Part shown: one piece after another, positions 50,223-58,890 of the stretch
Layout: every line of letters starts with the position of its first letter
Position numbering within the stretch: position 1 is the first letter of the stretch
Assembly (NCBI GenBank): GCA_963732225.1
Contig: CAVSYR010000005.1
Location: 930,001-994,000 of the forward strand
Source of the DNA: VRUE01 sp963732225
GTDB lineage: Bacteria > Actinomycetota > Thermoleophilia > Solirubrobacterales > 70-9
Length of the DNA: 64,000 nt
Direction: 5' to 3'
Program-made: the position numbers and the translations under genes
The notes under the pieces: model-generated
Database searches by the model: none
The model's input: only the letters and a program-made list of their open reading frames with translations
What the model was told of the DNA's origin: nothing

Positions 50223-51140
50223 ATGCCAGCCTCCCCCACCGCGAGCGCGGACCACATCAAGGACGTCAACACCCGCTACCACGACGCCGCCGCCCACGAA
50301 TACGACGCCAAGTGGGGCATCGACTTCGGCTCCACCGGCCAGGAGCAGGTGCGTCAGAAGCTGTTCAAGGCGCTGGGCGGCCGCAATGGCGCCAGCTTCG
50401 GCCGCGGCCTCGAGATCGGCTCCGGCACTGGCTACTTCTCGCTCAACCTGCTGCAGCTCGGCGTGATCGAGAGCCTCACCGCGACCGACATCTCACCGGG
50501 CATGCTGAGCCGGCTGGCCGCCACCGCCGAGGGACTGGGGCTCGAGGTCGAGACGGTGCAGACCGAGGCCGAGGTGCTGCCCTTCGAGGACGAGAGCTTC
50601 GACCTCGTCTTCGGCCACGCCGTCCTCCACCACATCCCCGACCTCGACAAGGCCTTCGCTGAATTCCGCCGCGTACTGCGGCCCGGCGGCGCGATCGCCT
50701 TCGCCGGCGAGCCTTCGCGCTACGGCGACCGCCTCGCCGCGCTGCCGAAGCGCGCCGGCCTGCTCGTCGCGCCAGCCTGGCGCCGGGTCGTCAGAGCGCA
50801 GCCGCGGGCGATCGCCGACGCCGAACAGTCCGACGGCCACGCGCTCGAGGGCGAGGTAGACGTCCACGCCTTCGCCCCCGCCGACCTGCGCCAGCTGCTG
50901 AAGCAGGCGGGCTTCGAGGACCGCCGCGTCGGCGGCGAGGAGCTGCTCGCCAACGCCTGGGGCTGGGGCCTGCGCACGGTCGAGTCGAGCGCCGAGCCGG
51001 AATCGATCTCCTGGGGCTGGCGCCGCTTCGCCTTCAACAGCTACATGGCCCTGCAGAAGGTCGACAGCAGCCTGCTCGAGCCCTACCTGCCAGCCGAGCT
51101 CTTCTACAACCTGCTGGTCTCGGCGCGCAAGCCGGCCTAG
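50223..51140 (+). CDS. Class I SAM-dependent methyltransferase
   Basis: This 305-aa protein has motif I LEIGSGTGYFSLNLLQLG, motif II TATDISPGMLSRLA, and LVFGHAVLHHIPDLDKAFAEFRRVLRPGG. The C-terminal 120 residues extend beyond the core fold and include GWGLRTVESSAEPESISWGWRRFAFNSYMAL. UbiE/COQ5-like; the substrate is not evident. It converges on hipA with a 4-nt overlap. Confidence 0.9.
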   Translation: MPASPTASADHIKDVNTRYHDAAAHEYDAKWGIDFGSTGQEQVRQKLFKALGGRNGASFGRGLEIGSGTGYFSLNLLQLGVIESLTATDISPGMLSRLAATAEGLGLEVETVQTEAEVLPFEDESFDLVFGHAVLHHIPDLDKAFAEFRRVLRPGGAIAFAGEPSRYGDRLAALPKRAGLLVAPAWRRVVRAQPRAIADAEQSDGHALEGEVDVHAFAPADLRQLLKQAGFEDRRVGGEELLANAWGWGLRTVESSAEPESISWGWRRFAFNSYMALQKVDSSLLEPYLPAELFYNLLVSARKPA

Positions 51141-52414
51141 GCGTCTACCAGCCGCCCGACGCGCCTGCGGCAAACATCGACGATCGCGTCGATTACGGGA
51201 CTGCGCCAACCCTCTGTCTCGGCGGTATCGCGCCAGCCCTCCACCGCTCGCAATGCCCATCTGGCTCTTTTCCGGACGAGTGGCACTATGCCACCCCCGA
51301 AACCGCATTCCTCCGCGAGGCGCTTCCAAGCCGCGAGGCCGACCTCTTCGGGATCCTCCACTCCACCGATCGCCATTGCCATGCGTTCTGTCACCTCCGG
51401 ATAGACGGCAGTCGAGACGATGTCGTAGAGCGGAGCAAGCCGCACCCCCGAACCGGGCTCGTATAGCAGGGCGAAATTCTTGCCATGGGCATCGCTGTTC
51501 CCGAGCAGTTGGTTGACCAAGACGGCATGCACGAAGTCATTGATGTCCCGGGCCATATATGGACCGCGCAGCCGTCTCAGCAACTCGACGATCCCAGTGA
51601 CCGAGGGCCCACCGTTCTCCTCGTACTTCGCGGCCGGCCTCATGCCCATCGCCTGGCACATGTCCTCTTGGTGCAATCGCACAATCTGACCGCGATCGTC
51701 CCGGGCGCGATCAAATCGATCGACGAAGAGACACTGATGTGAGCCGACCCGGATGATTTTGGTTCTTGCGACGGAAAGTCCGGCGGTTCTGGCGACTTTC
51801 ATGCAGAAGGCCTCGTTCTGAACCAGTTCCTCGTACTGCCCGAATTCGGGCTTGAGCAGGCAAGTACTCGGAGCGCCCTCCAGCGGCTGTCCGAATTGCA
51901 TGCCAGATAGATGGGCGAGGACCAGCTTGTGCTGGATACCCCCCAGACTGAGGCGCACCCCCTCCGGCCTTGAATCGACTCCCAGCGGATTCCTCGGGAG
52001 CTCATCGACAAGGCGAACCAGCTCCTCATGCTCCAACACATGAATGCGGCCTCCCCCCGGCGGAGCGGGCGCTCTTCCCGGCGCGAGCACGGCCACCGCA
52101 CCGGCGCACTCCGCTCCCAAAGCCTCGAGAAGTCCAAATCCGTCTTCCTCACTCAAACGAAGACGGCGCGCGATCGCCTCGCGCACGGTGCCCTCCGGAA
52201 GCAGCCCCTCAAAGAAAGGAGCGGCTTGAGCGGGCGCGAAATCGTCCGATTGCACCGGCAGCGAGGCCGAGAGAATATTGGCGCCGGGCTCGAATCGATC
52301 AAGAGCCGACTGTGAATACGCAAAGCGATAGCGCGAGGGGCCACGCTTCTCGATCTCACCCACCGCCTCCCCAGACAGGTAGACACCGAGACGCGCACCA
52401 GCGCGGGCGTTCAT
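51137..52414 (-). CDS. hipA: HipA-like serine/threonine kinase toxin
   Basis: This 425-aa kinase inactivates glutamyl-tRNA synthetase in the E. coli relative, causing persistence. It has an N-terminal DUF-like strand domain, SLGGIQHKLVLAHL (nucleotide loop with Ser), the catalytic sequence VNQLLGNSDAHGKNFALLYEPG (Asp and Asn) and LAPLYDIVSTAVYPEV (metal Asp). It is full length with key residues intact. Its ATG overlaps the hipB stop (ATGA, 52411-52414). Confidence 0.92.
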   Translation of the reverse strand: MNARAGARLGVYLSGEAVGEIEKRGPSRYRFAYSQSALDRFEPGANILSASLPVQSDDFAPAQAAPFFEGLLPEGTVREAIARRLRLSEEDGFGLLEALGAECAGAVAVLAPGRAPAPPGGGRIHVLEHEELVRLVDELPRNPLGVDSRPEGVRLSLGGIQHKLVLAHLSGMQFGQPLEGAPSTCLLKPEFGQYEELVQNEAFCMKVARTAGLSVARTKIIRVGSHQCLFVDRFDRARDDRGQIVRLHQEDMCQAMGMRPAAKYEENGGPSVTGIVELLRRLRGPYMARDINDFVHAVLVNQLLGNSDAHGKNFALLYEPGSGVRLAPLYDIVSTAVYPEVTERMAMAIGGVEDPEEVGLAAWKRLAEECGFGGGIVPLVRKRARWALRAVEGWRDTAETEGWRSPVIDAIVDVCRRRVGRLVDA

Positions 52415-52662
52415 GTTTCAGCCACAGGCGACCGGCCCCGGACTTCGAGCTCGATCCCGAGCGCATCGAGCACCGGGATCAAGCTGTCGAGACGACTTGT
52501 GGCCTTGCCGTTCTCGATTTGATGAATCACCCTGGTACTGACCCCGGCGGCAAGCGCAACCTCGTCTTGCCGGAGACCGAGGCGCTCCCGTTCTTGCAAC
52601 ACCGTCTCTCCGATGCGATCCGCAACTCTGGTCGAGGGTTCAAGCTTTGGATGCACGATCAT
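52411..52662 (-). CDS. hipB: HipB-like antitoxin and autorepressor (XRE)
   Basis: This protein is up to 83 aa, with a helix-turn-helix (ETVLQERERLGLRQDEVALAAGVSTRVIHQIENGKATSRLDSLIPVLDALGIEL) and a short C-terminal tail (EVRGRSPVAET). It pairs with hipA in the classical antitoxin-first order. The ATG at 52662 lies only 2 nt after a TATAAT -10 box, so transcription would begin after it; the in-frame GTG two codons later (52656) fits a leaderless mRNA better. Two palindromes surround the promoter. Confidence 0.9.
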   Translation of the reverse strand: MIVHPKLEPSTRVADRIGETVLQERERLGLRQDEVALAAGVSTRVIHQIENGKATSRLDSLIPVLDALGIELEVRGRSPVAET

Positions 52663-52666
52663 GCAT
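52651..52666. promoter_or_regulatory. HipB operator 1 (over -10 and start codon)
   Basis: ATGCA-CGATCA-TGCAT gives exact 5-bp arms around a near-palindromic GATC centre. It overlaps the -10 box and the hipB start codon. Confidence 0.6.
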
Positions 52667-52692
52667 TATAGCCTGATTGACCTCACATCCAA
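52665..52692 (-). promoter_or_regulatory. hipBA promoter
   Basis: On the reverse strand TTGGAT (52692-52687) and a perfect TATAAT (52670-52665) are 16 nt apart. The -35 is part of an ATCCAAAA/TTTTGGAT inverted repeat (52687-52704). Confidence 0.6.
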
Positions 52693-52709
52693 AAGTTTTT
52701 GGATAGTGG

Positions 52710-52725
52710 ATGCAAGATCGTGCAT
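52710..52725. promoter_or_regulatory. HipB operator 2 (upstream of -35)
   Basis: ATGCA-AGATCG-TGCAT has the same arms and GATC centre as operator 1. The two centres are 59 bp apart, compatible with looped or cooperative binding. It lies 2 nt before the cyclase stop. Confidence 0.6.
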
Positions 52726-52726
52726 C

Positions 52727-53830
52727 TCAGGGTCGCCGGGCGCGGAAGAGCTTGACGCCGCTGTCGATGCCCTTGAGTTTGCGCTCGCCGGCGAAAGAGT
52801 AGGAGAAGTGGTCGCCGGCGGCCTCCTTTGCCGCCGCATCGACCAGCACGCTGCCCGGGCGGGCGACGGCGGTAAGACGGCTGGCCAAGTTGACCGCGCG
52901 ACCGTAGTAGTCGCCGGACTGGGCCAGGGTCGGTCCGACGGCGAGCCCGGCGCGCAGGAAGGGGAACTCCTCGCCTTCGCCCTCGGCCACCTCGATCAGC
53001 TCGAGCGCCGCGTCGAGCAGGGGCTCGACCTCCCTGGAGACGAGCATCGCCGCGTCGCCGATCATCTTCACCAGCCGCACCGGCGGCTCGGCGACGATCG
53101 CCGCCATTTCCTCGAAGCGGCCCGCCACCGAGCCGAGCTCCTCGGGCGCGATCTCCTCGCCGAGGCGGGTGAACTCGACCAGGTCGGCGAAGCAGACCGC
53201 GCGGTCGACCGAGCCGCGGATCTCGCCCGAGGCGAGGTCGGCGGCGCCGATCACGTCGCGGCGGATCTGCTCGAGCGTGTGCGCCCGCAGGGCGTAGAGC
53301 AGGGTCGGCTCGAAGACCGGCAGCATGTTCTCGGCCGCATCGGCGAAGCGCAGGGCCAGGTCGCGCTCGGTGTCGCCCGGCTGCATCAGAGTGCGGATCA
53401 TCAGCTCGCGGTTGCCCTCGGCGATCCGCGCCGTCGCCATGCCGATCGTGCGCGCCACCTGCAGGATGCCGTCCTCGGGTAGGCCGGCGTCGTAGAAGGC
53501 CTTGGTCCGCTGGGCCGCCTCGAGGTCGGCATCAGTGAGGATGCGCTCGTCGGGGTCTGGGTAAGGCAGGCCGAGCGCAGCGGAGGCGCGTTGCAGGAGC
53601 TCGAGGTCGGCATCGGCGAGCTCGGCGACTTCGCGTGGCGAGTAGCGCGGCCCGTCGCCGGCGATGCTGCGCTCGACCGGCAGCAGCGTCAGGCGCCCGG
53701 CGGCGACAGCGTCGCGCAGTTCCTCCAGCGTCACCCCTTCCGAGGCCAGCTGCTCGAGCAAGGTGAGGCGATCCCGGCGCGCGTCGCCTTCCAACCCGTC
53801 GAGCAGTCCCTCGGCCTCGAAGTCGATCAT
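52727..53830 (-). CDS. Class III adenylate/guanylate cyclase with N-terminal regulatory domain
   Basis: This 367-aa protein has an N-terminal half (residues 1-200) resembling the helical regulatory domain of mycobacterial pH-responsive cyclases (Rv1264/Rv2212 type). The C-terminal catalytic domain has RAVCFADLVEFTRLGEE (first metal Asp), VRLVKMIGDAAMLVS (second metal Asp, with the adenine-selecting Lys), and GDYYGRAVNLASRLTAVA (transition-state Asn and Arg). All key residues are present, so it should make cAMP. Its ATG overlaps the GGT stop (53827-53830). Confidence 0.92.
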   Translation of the reverse strand: MIDFEAEGLLDGLEGDARRDRLTLLEQLASEGVTLEELRDAVAAGRLTLLPVERSIAGDGPRYSPREVAELADADLELLQRASAALGLPYPDPDERILTDADLEAAQRTKAFYDAGLPEDGILQVARTIGMATARIAEGNRELMIRTLMQPGDTERDLALRFADAAENMLPVFEPTLLYALRAHTLEQIRRDVIGAADLASGEIRGSVDRAVCFADLVEFTRLGEEIAPEELGSVAGRFEEMAAIVAEPPVRLVKMIGDAAMLVSREVEPLLDAALELIEVAEGEGEEFPFLRAGLAVGPTLAQSGDYYGRAVNLASRLTAVARPGSVLVDAAAKEAAGDHFSYSFAGERKLKGIDSGVKLFRARRP

Positions 53831-55251
53831 GCGAACGCCACGCTACCGCCACGGCGGGGGTCGCCGCCGCCACTGAGCCTGCCGCTGCCGCGCTCGCGGG
53901 CGACGGCCTGGGTGCCACCGAAGAAGAGGTTGATCTCCGGCCGGCGCAGGACCGGGGTCCCGCGCGCCTCGATTCGTGCCAGCGCCTCCTCGTCGATTCC
54001 CGGCTCAGCCTGGACAACCCCGTCCTCGAAGTGCAGCCGCGGCGCCCGCACCGCCTCATCGGCCCCCATTCCCTGCTCGACCGCGCGCACGATCGTCTGC
54101 AGGATCGCCGAGCGGATCCGGTTTGAGCCGGCGCTGCCGAGGCCGAGCTCGATCTCGCCGTCGCGCAGGACGACGGTGGGCGCCATCATCGAGGTCACCC
54201 GGTGTCCCGGCGGGATCGAGTGGAAACCGTGCGGGTTGAGGTCCTCCTCGCCGAGCATGTTGTTGAGGATCACGCCGGTGTCCGGGACGAGCACGCCGGA
54301 GCCCGAGCCGTTGGAGCAGGTGACGTTGGCGCACATGCCATCGCGGTCGAGGGCGGAGATGTGGGTGGTCGAGCCGAGCAGGTCGCCGCGAGCCGCGTTG
54401 GCGGCTTCCATCGCCGCAACCAGCTGCTCGGGCCCACTGCTCGGGCCCGCCTGCTCGAGTAGGCCAAGGCAGTAGGCGATCAGGGTTCCGCCCGAGGACG
54501 GTGGCGGGTTGGTCAGCACCTCGGCACCGCGGAAGCCGGCCCGAATCGGCTCGCGCTCGATCACCTCGTAGCCAGCGAAATCGGCGGCGCCGAGCGTGCC
54601 GCCGCGCTCGATCACGTAGGCGCTCAACGTCTGGGCGATCTCTCCATGGCAAAAGGGCTCCGCCCCTTCGGCGCCAAAGCGCTCCAGCGCCTCGGCCAGC
54701 TCGGTGAAGCGAAAGAGCCCGCCCTCGCGCAGGGTGTGCCCATCCGGGGCGTACAGCTCTCGCGTGCCCGGCAGGCGGGCGTGGATCGGTTCGAGGATGT
54801 CGAGGATGTAGGCCTGCTCGGGATTGACCGGAGCGCCCTCGCGGGCCAGGCGGACGCCGGGCTTGACCAGCTCGGTGAGCGGCATCGTGCCAAAGCGCCG
54901 CAGCGCCTGCTCGAGGCCGGCCGCGGTGCCTGGAACCCCGCAGGAGACCGGGCCGACGTAGAACGTCTGCACCGTCTCGACGTCGAAGTGGACCTGCACC
55001 GGCACCAACTCGGCGCCGCGCTCGACTCCGCCGCGACCCGGAGCGGCGACGAAGAAGTCGAGCAGGGTCGTCTCGCCGCCGTCGTGGACCATCATGAAGC
55101 CACCCGCCCCGAAGCCCGTCAGCGGACTCTCGACCGCGAACGAGGCAAGCACAGCGCAGACCGCCGCATCGACGGCGTTGCCGCCTTCGCGCAGCACCTC
55201 TGCCCCCGCCTCGGCGGAGAGTGGATGGCCAGCGGCGACGACCCCGCTCAT
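53827..55251 (-). CDS. Gamma-glutamyltransferase family protein
   Basis: This 474-aa Ntn-hydrolase has the N-terminal GVVAAGHPLSAEAGAEVLREGGNAVDAAV and the autoprocessing/nucleophile Thr in GSTTHISALDRDG, followed by CSNGSGSGVLVPDTGVILNNML. It is shorter than E. coli Ggt (about 580) and has no signal peptide, so it is likely cytosolic. It hydrolyses or transfers gamma-glutamyl groups, or related acyl groups as in cephalosporin-acylase-like members. Confidence 0.92.
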   Translation of the reverse strand: MSGVVAAGHPLSAEAGAEVLREGGNAVDAAVCAVLASFAVESPLTGFGAGGFMMVHDGGETTLLDFFVAAPGRGGVERGAELVPVQVHFDVETVQTFYVGPVSCGVPGTAAGLEQALRRFGTMPLTELVKPGVRLAREGAPVNPEQAYILDILEPIHARLPGTRELYAPDGHTLREGGLFRFTELAEALERFGAEGAEPFCHGEIAQTLSAYVIERGGTLGAADFAGYEVIEREPIRAGFRGAEVLTNPPPSSGGTLIAYCLGLLEQAGPSSGPEQLVAAMEAANAARGDLLGSTTHISALDRDGMCANVTCSNGSGSGVLVPDTGVILNNMLGEEDLNPHGFHSIPPGHRVTSMMAPTVVLRDGEIELGLGSAGSNRIRSAILQTIVRAVEQGMGADEAVRAPRLHFEDGVVQAEPGIDEEALARIEARGTPVLRRPEINLFFGGTQAVARERGSGRLSGGGDPRRGGSVAFA

Positions 55252-55269
55252 CGGCGGAGAGGCCTCGCG

Positions 55270-56721
55270 TTACCCGGGCAGGAACTCTGGGACGTCGATG
55301 CCGCCGAGATCGCCGGGGCGCTCGCGGCGACCGGAGCGGGGCGCCTCTTTGGTGCGCCGGATGGTCGGCTCAGCGACCCGCCGCTGCGGGGCCGGGCGGC
55401 CATCGAAGCGAGTGGCGACGACGGTCACCCAGACCTGATCGTTGAGCTCCTCGTCGACGTTGGCGCCGAAGATGATGTTGGCGTCGGGATGGGCGGCTTC
55501 GCCGACTAGTTTGGCCGCCTCGCTGACCTCGACCAGGGAGAGGTCGGCGCCGCCGGTGATCGAGAGCAGGATCGCCCGCGCCCCCTCCATCGAGGTCTCC
55601 AGCAGCGGCGAGGAGATCGCTTTTTCGGCCGCCAGGATGGCCCGCTCGTTGCCGTGGCCCATGCCGATGCCAAGCAGCGCCCGGCCGGCCTCCGACATGA
55701 TCGTGCGCACGTCGGCGAAGTCGAGGTTGATCACGGCGGGCAGCGTCACCAGGTCGGAGATGCCCTGGACGCCCTGGCGCAGCACGTCATCGGCGACCTG
55801 GAAGGCCTCCACCATCGAGGTCTGCTGGTCGAGCACCTCGAGCAGGCGGTCGTTGGGAACGACGATCAGGGTGTCGACCTCGGCGGCTAGTTCCTCGATG
55901 CCCTTGTTGGCCTGGCCGCCGCGGCGGCTGCCCTCGAAGCTGAATGGCTTGGTGACGATGCCGACCGTGAGCGCGCCGACCTCGCGAGCGAGGCGGGCGA
56001 TCACCGGGGCGGCGCCGGTACCCGTGCCACCACCGGCGCCAGCGGCGACGAAGACCATGTCGGAGCCCTTGAGCAGGCGCTTGATCTTGTCCTGTTCCTC
56101 GAAGGCGGAGCGGTGGCCGAGCTCGGGATCGGCGCCGGCACCGAGGCCGCGCGTCGCTTCTTCACCGATGTGGACGGTGACGTCGGCCATGCAGAGCTGC
56201 AGCGACTGAAGATCGGTGTTGACCGCCATGAACTCGACGCCCGGAATCCGCGCCTCGACCATGCGGTTGACAGCGTTGACACCGCCACCACCCACACCCA
56301 CAACCCGAATCACCGGCTGGTGCGGCTCCCCACTCCCCGGCGGCTCGTACTCAGGCTCCTCCCGCCCATAACGAGGCGATTCCACAATCGGCTCAATCTC
56401 CCGCCGAGCATGAGAAGGCTCCTCGGAAAACACACGCTTGAGCCGCTCCGGTGGCGTCTCCGGATGCTCTTCGAGAGAGGACTCCTCTGGTTCCTGGTCG
56501 TAGGGCGCAGACGCCTCCTCCGCGGGTGGCGCTGTAGGGGGTACCGCCCCCGAGGACGCTTTAGCGACCGGAGGGGGTGGTGGGTCCCCTGCAGCGACAG
56601 GACCCGCGGCCGAGACCTCTGATCCCTCGTCGTCAGTCTTCTGTCCCTCGTCGTCAGTCGACCGGAACAGGTCCGAGAGAGGTCCCTCGCGCATACTTGC
56701 CCGCTTATTGCGCCGACTCAT
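55270..56721 (-). CDS. ftsZ: FtsZ with a long N-terminal disordered extension
   Basis: This 483-aa tubulin-like GTPase has VIRVVGVGGGGVNAVNRM at the start of the domain, the tubulin motif FVAAGAGGGTGTGAAPVIA, and the T7 loop region NLDFADVRTIM. The canonical C-terminal tail GGIDVPEFLPG for FtsA/SepF binding is intact. Unlike ordinary FtsZ (about 10 leading residues), about 135 residues rich in Pro, Glu, Ala and Ser precede the domain. The ATG at 56721 has AAGGAGG 9 nt upstream and overlaps parA by 17 nt. Confidence 0.93.
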   Translation of the reverse strand: MSRRNKRASMREGPLSDLFRSTDDEGQKTDDEGSEVSAAGPVAAGDPPPPPVAKASSGAVPPTAPPAEEASAPYDQEPEESSLEEHPETPPERLKRVFSEEPSHARREIEPIVESPRYGREEPEYEPPGSGEPHQPVIRVVGVGGGGVNAVNRMVEARIPGVEFMAVNTDLQSLQLCMADVTVHIGEEATRGLGAGADPELGHRSAFEEQDKIKRLLKGSDMVFVAAGAGGGTGTGAAPVIARLAREVGALTVGIVTKPFSFEGSRRGGQANKGIEELAAEVDTLIVVPNDRLLEVLDQQTSMVEAFQVADDVLRQGVQGISDLVTLPAVINLDFADVRTIMSEAGRALLGIGMGHGNERAILAAEKAISSPLLETSMEGARAILLSITGGADLSLVEVSEAAKLVGEAAHPDANIIFGANVDEELNDQVWVTVVATRFDGRPAPQRRVAEPTIRRTKEAPRSGRRERPGDLGGIDVPEFLPG

Positions 56722-57904
56722 GTGCCAGAACCTCCTTCGCCAGATCTCGGTAGTAGCCCGCGGCGTTGCTCTGCGGATCGTACTTGAGCACACTCGCACC
56801 CTTTACGGGAGCCTCGGCAAACTTGATTGCCTTGCGAATGCGTGATTTGAAGACGAGCTCGCCGAAGTTCTCCTCGAGGATCTCGACCGCCTCCTTAGCG
56901 TGAACGGTACGAGTGTCGAGCATCGTCGGCAGGATGCCCTCGATGCGGACATCCGGGTTGAGGTTCTCTTGGATCATCTTCAGCGTGTTCTGCAGCTGAA
57001 CCAGCCCGCGCATCGAGAGGTACTCGCACTGCACGGGGACGATCACCTTGTTGGCGGCGGTGAGCGCGTTGATCGTCAGCAGCCCGAGGCTGGGCGGCGT
57101 GTCGATGCAGACGTAGTCGTAGTCGGCCCAGACTTCCTTGAGCGACTTCTCGAGTGAGCGCTCGCGGCCGATCTTGGTGCTCATCGCGATCTCGGCGCCG
57201 GCGAGGTCGATCGAGGCGACGGCGATGTCGATCTCTCGGTGCTGGATGATCTCGGCCATCGGCATGTCGTGGACGAGCACGTCGTAGAGACTCTTCTCGA
57301 CCTTGTCCGGATCGATTCCCTGACTCATCGTCAGATTGCCCTGCGGGTCCAGGTCCACGCAAAGCACCCGGTACCCGGACTCGGCAAAGGCCACGGCAAG
57401 ATTCAGTGTGGTGGTCGTCTTGGCAACGCCACCCTTCTGATTGGCAAAGGCAATCACCTCAGCGTGCTTAGCCGGCGCCTCGGGCTCGGCAACCGCCACC
57501 GCAGGCTCGTGCCGGCTCGGCGCGAGCAGATCCCGCGGCATGAACCTTTCCGGCTCCTCAACTTCGGGTGCTGGAGCAGCTTCCGGCGCAGGCGGGGTGG
57601 GCTCGGGCTCGACTGGCCGCTCCCGAGAAACCTCAATCCGCTCCTCCACGGCTGGCATGAACTCGGCTTCCTCTGGCGTCGATGGAGGAAGGTCAAACTC
57701 GTCCGCCTCTCCGGCGGGTGGCGTGGAGGAGGGGACGTCGTCCGCAGCTCGCGAGGACGACGTGTCCTCCTGCGCGACAGGACCCGCCGGCCGAGGCCGC
57801 TCAGGTATGACTTCCTCCATCTCCTCCAGCTCCTCGACGATCGGATGCGCCTCCTCGATGACAGGAGCAGACTTGAACTTGTTCTTGCGGCTAAGGAATC
57901 CCAT
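56705..57904 (-). CDS. ParA-family ATPase with a long N-terminal disordered extension
   Basis: This 399-aa protein has a deviant Walker A, NQKGGVAKTTTTLNLA, at about 155-170. VDLDPQGNLT and CIDTPPSLGLLTINAL complete the ParA/MinD site. The first 145 residues are Glu/Pro/Ala-rich with no predicted structure. No parB accompanies it, and the downstream partner is ftsZ, so a septum-placement role (MinD/MipZ/PomZ-like) is more likely than plasmid partition. It is divergent from the ArsA-like gene and starts at the same base. Confidence 0.9.
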   Translation of the reverse strand: MGFLSRKNKFKSAPVIEEAHPIVEELEEMEEVIPERPRPAGPVAQEDTSSSRAADDVPSSTPPAGEADEFDLPPSTPEEAEFMPAVEERIEVSRERPVEPEPTPPAPEAAPAPEVEEPERFMPRDLLAPSRHEPAVAVAEPEAPAKHAEVIAFANQKGGVAKTTTTLNLAVAFAESGYRVLCVDLDPQGNLTMSQGIDPDKVEKSLYDVLVHDMPMAEIIQHREIDIAVASIDLAGAEIAMSTKIGRERSLEKSLKEVWADYDYVCIDTPPSLGLLTINALTAANKVIVPVQCEYLSMRGLVQLQNTLKMIQENLNPDVRIEGILPTMLDTRTVHAKEAVEILEENFGELVFKSRIRKAIKFAEAPVKGASVLKYDPQSNAAGYYRDLAKEVLAHESAQ

Positions 57905-58890
57905 TGCGCGGGTATTCGCATGAGCACCCGCTTTTCCTGCCAGCCTCAGAAATTGCTAGGAATCACCCGGTAACCGAACTCCTCGACAAGCGACTGGTCT
58001 TCGTCACCGGCAAGGGTGGCGTCGGCAAGACCACGGTCGCGGTGGCGCTGGGCCTGCGCGCCGCCGCGGAAGGCAAGCGGACGATCGTCTGCGAGGTCTC
58101 CTCGCAGGAGAACGCCTCGCGGATGTTCGCCCACACCGAGGTCGGCTTCCACGAGGTCGAGATGGAGGAGAACCTCTGGTCGATCTCGATCGACCCCGAC
58201 GAGTCGATGCGCGAGTACGTGCTGCTGCAGCTGAAGGTACGGGCGATGCGCGACATGCTCTTTCGCAGCCGCATCTTCAACTACCTCGCCGCGGCCACGC
58301 CCGGGCTCAAGGAGCTGGTCACGATCGGCAAGATCTGGGAGCTGGCTCAGCCCGACCGCAAGGTCAAGAGCGGCAGCAAGTACGACCTGGTGATCGTCGA
58401 CGCCCCCGCCACCGGCCACGGCATCGGCTTCCTGCAGACGCCGCGCACCTTCGCCGCGATCGCCCGGGTCGGCCCGATCCACTCGCAAGCACAGCAGCTC
58501 GACCGCCTGATTACCGATCAGGAGCACACGGGGGTGGCGATCGTCGCGCTGCCTGAGGAGATGCCGGTCAACGAGTCGGCGACGCTGGAGCGCGACCTGC
58601 TCGACGACGTCGGCGTCGCCGTCGACCGCGTCTACATGAACGGCCTCTACCCGGAGCGCTTCTCCAACGAGGAGGCCGAGCAGCTGGCCGGGCTCGCCGG
58701 GGAAAGCGACGATGGCCTGCGGGCAGCGGCGCGGGCCGGGCTCTCCGAGCACAACCGGGCCCGCTCCCAGCGTGCTCAGCTGGCCCGCCTGCGGCGGCGG
58801 GTCGAGGCGCCAGTGAAGACGCTGCCCTTCCTCTTCGAGCCCGACCTCGGCATCGAGGGCGCCCGGCAGCTGGCAAAGAGGCTGGGCTGA
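57904..58890 (+). CDS. ArsA/Get3-like ATPase, first of tandem pair
   Basis: This P-loop ATPase has RLVFVTGKGGVGKTTVAVALGLRAA and DLVIVDAPATGHGIGFLQTPRTF, typical of bacterial Get3/ArsA-like proteins in actinobacteria. There is no arsenic-binding Cys triad, so arsenite transport is unlikely. The only standard start is a TTG at 57904, coinciding with the parA start on the other strand. AGGA (57958-57961) lies 8 nt before a GTA codon (57970) where homologues usually begin (TELLDKRLVF). Confidence 0.85.
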   Translation: MRGYSHEHPLFLPASEIARNHPVTELLDKRLVFVTGKGGVGKTTVAVALGLRAAAEGKRTIVCEVSSQENASRMFAHTEVGFHEVEMEENLWSISIDPDESMREYVLLQLKVRAMRDMLFRSRIFNYLAAATPGLKELVTIGKIWELAQPDRKVKSGSKYDLVIVDAPATGHGIGFLQTPRTFAAIARVGPIHSQAQQLDRLITDQEHTGVAIVALPEEMPVNESATLERDLLDDVGVAVDRVYMNGLYPERFSNEEAEQLAGLAGESDDGLRAAARAGLSEHNRARSQRAQLARLRRRVEAPVKTLPFLFEPDLGIEGARQLAKRLG

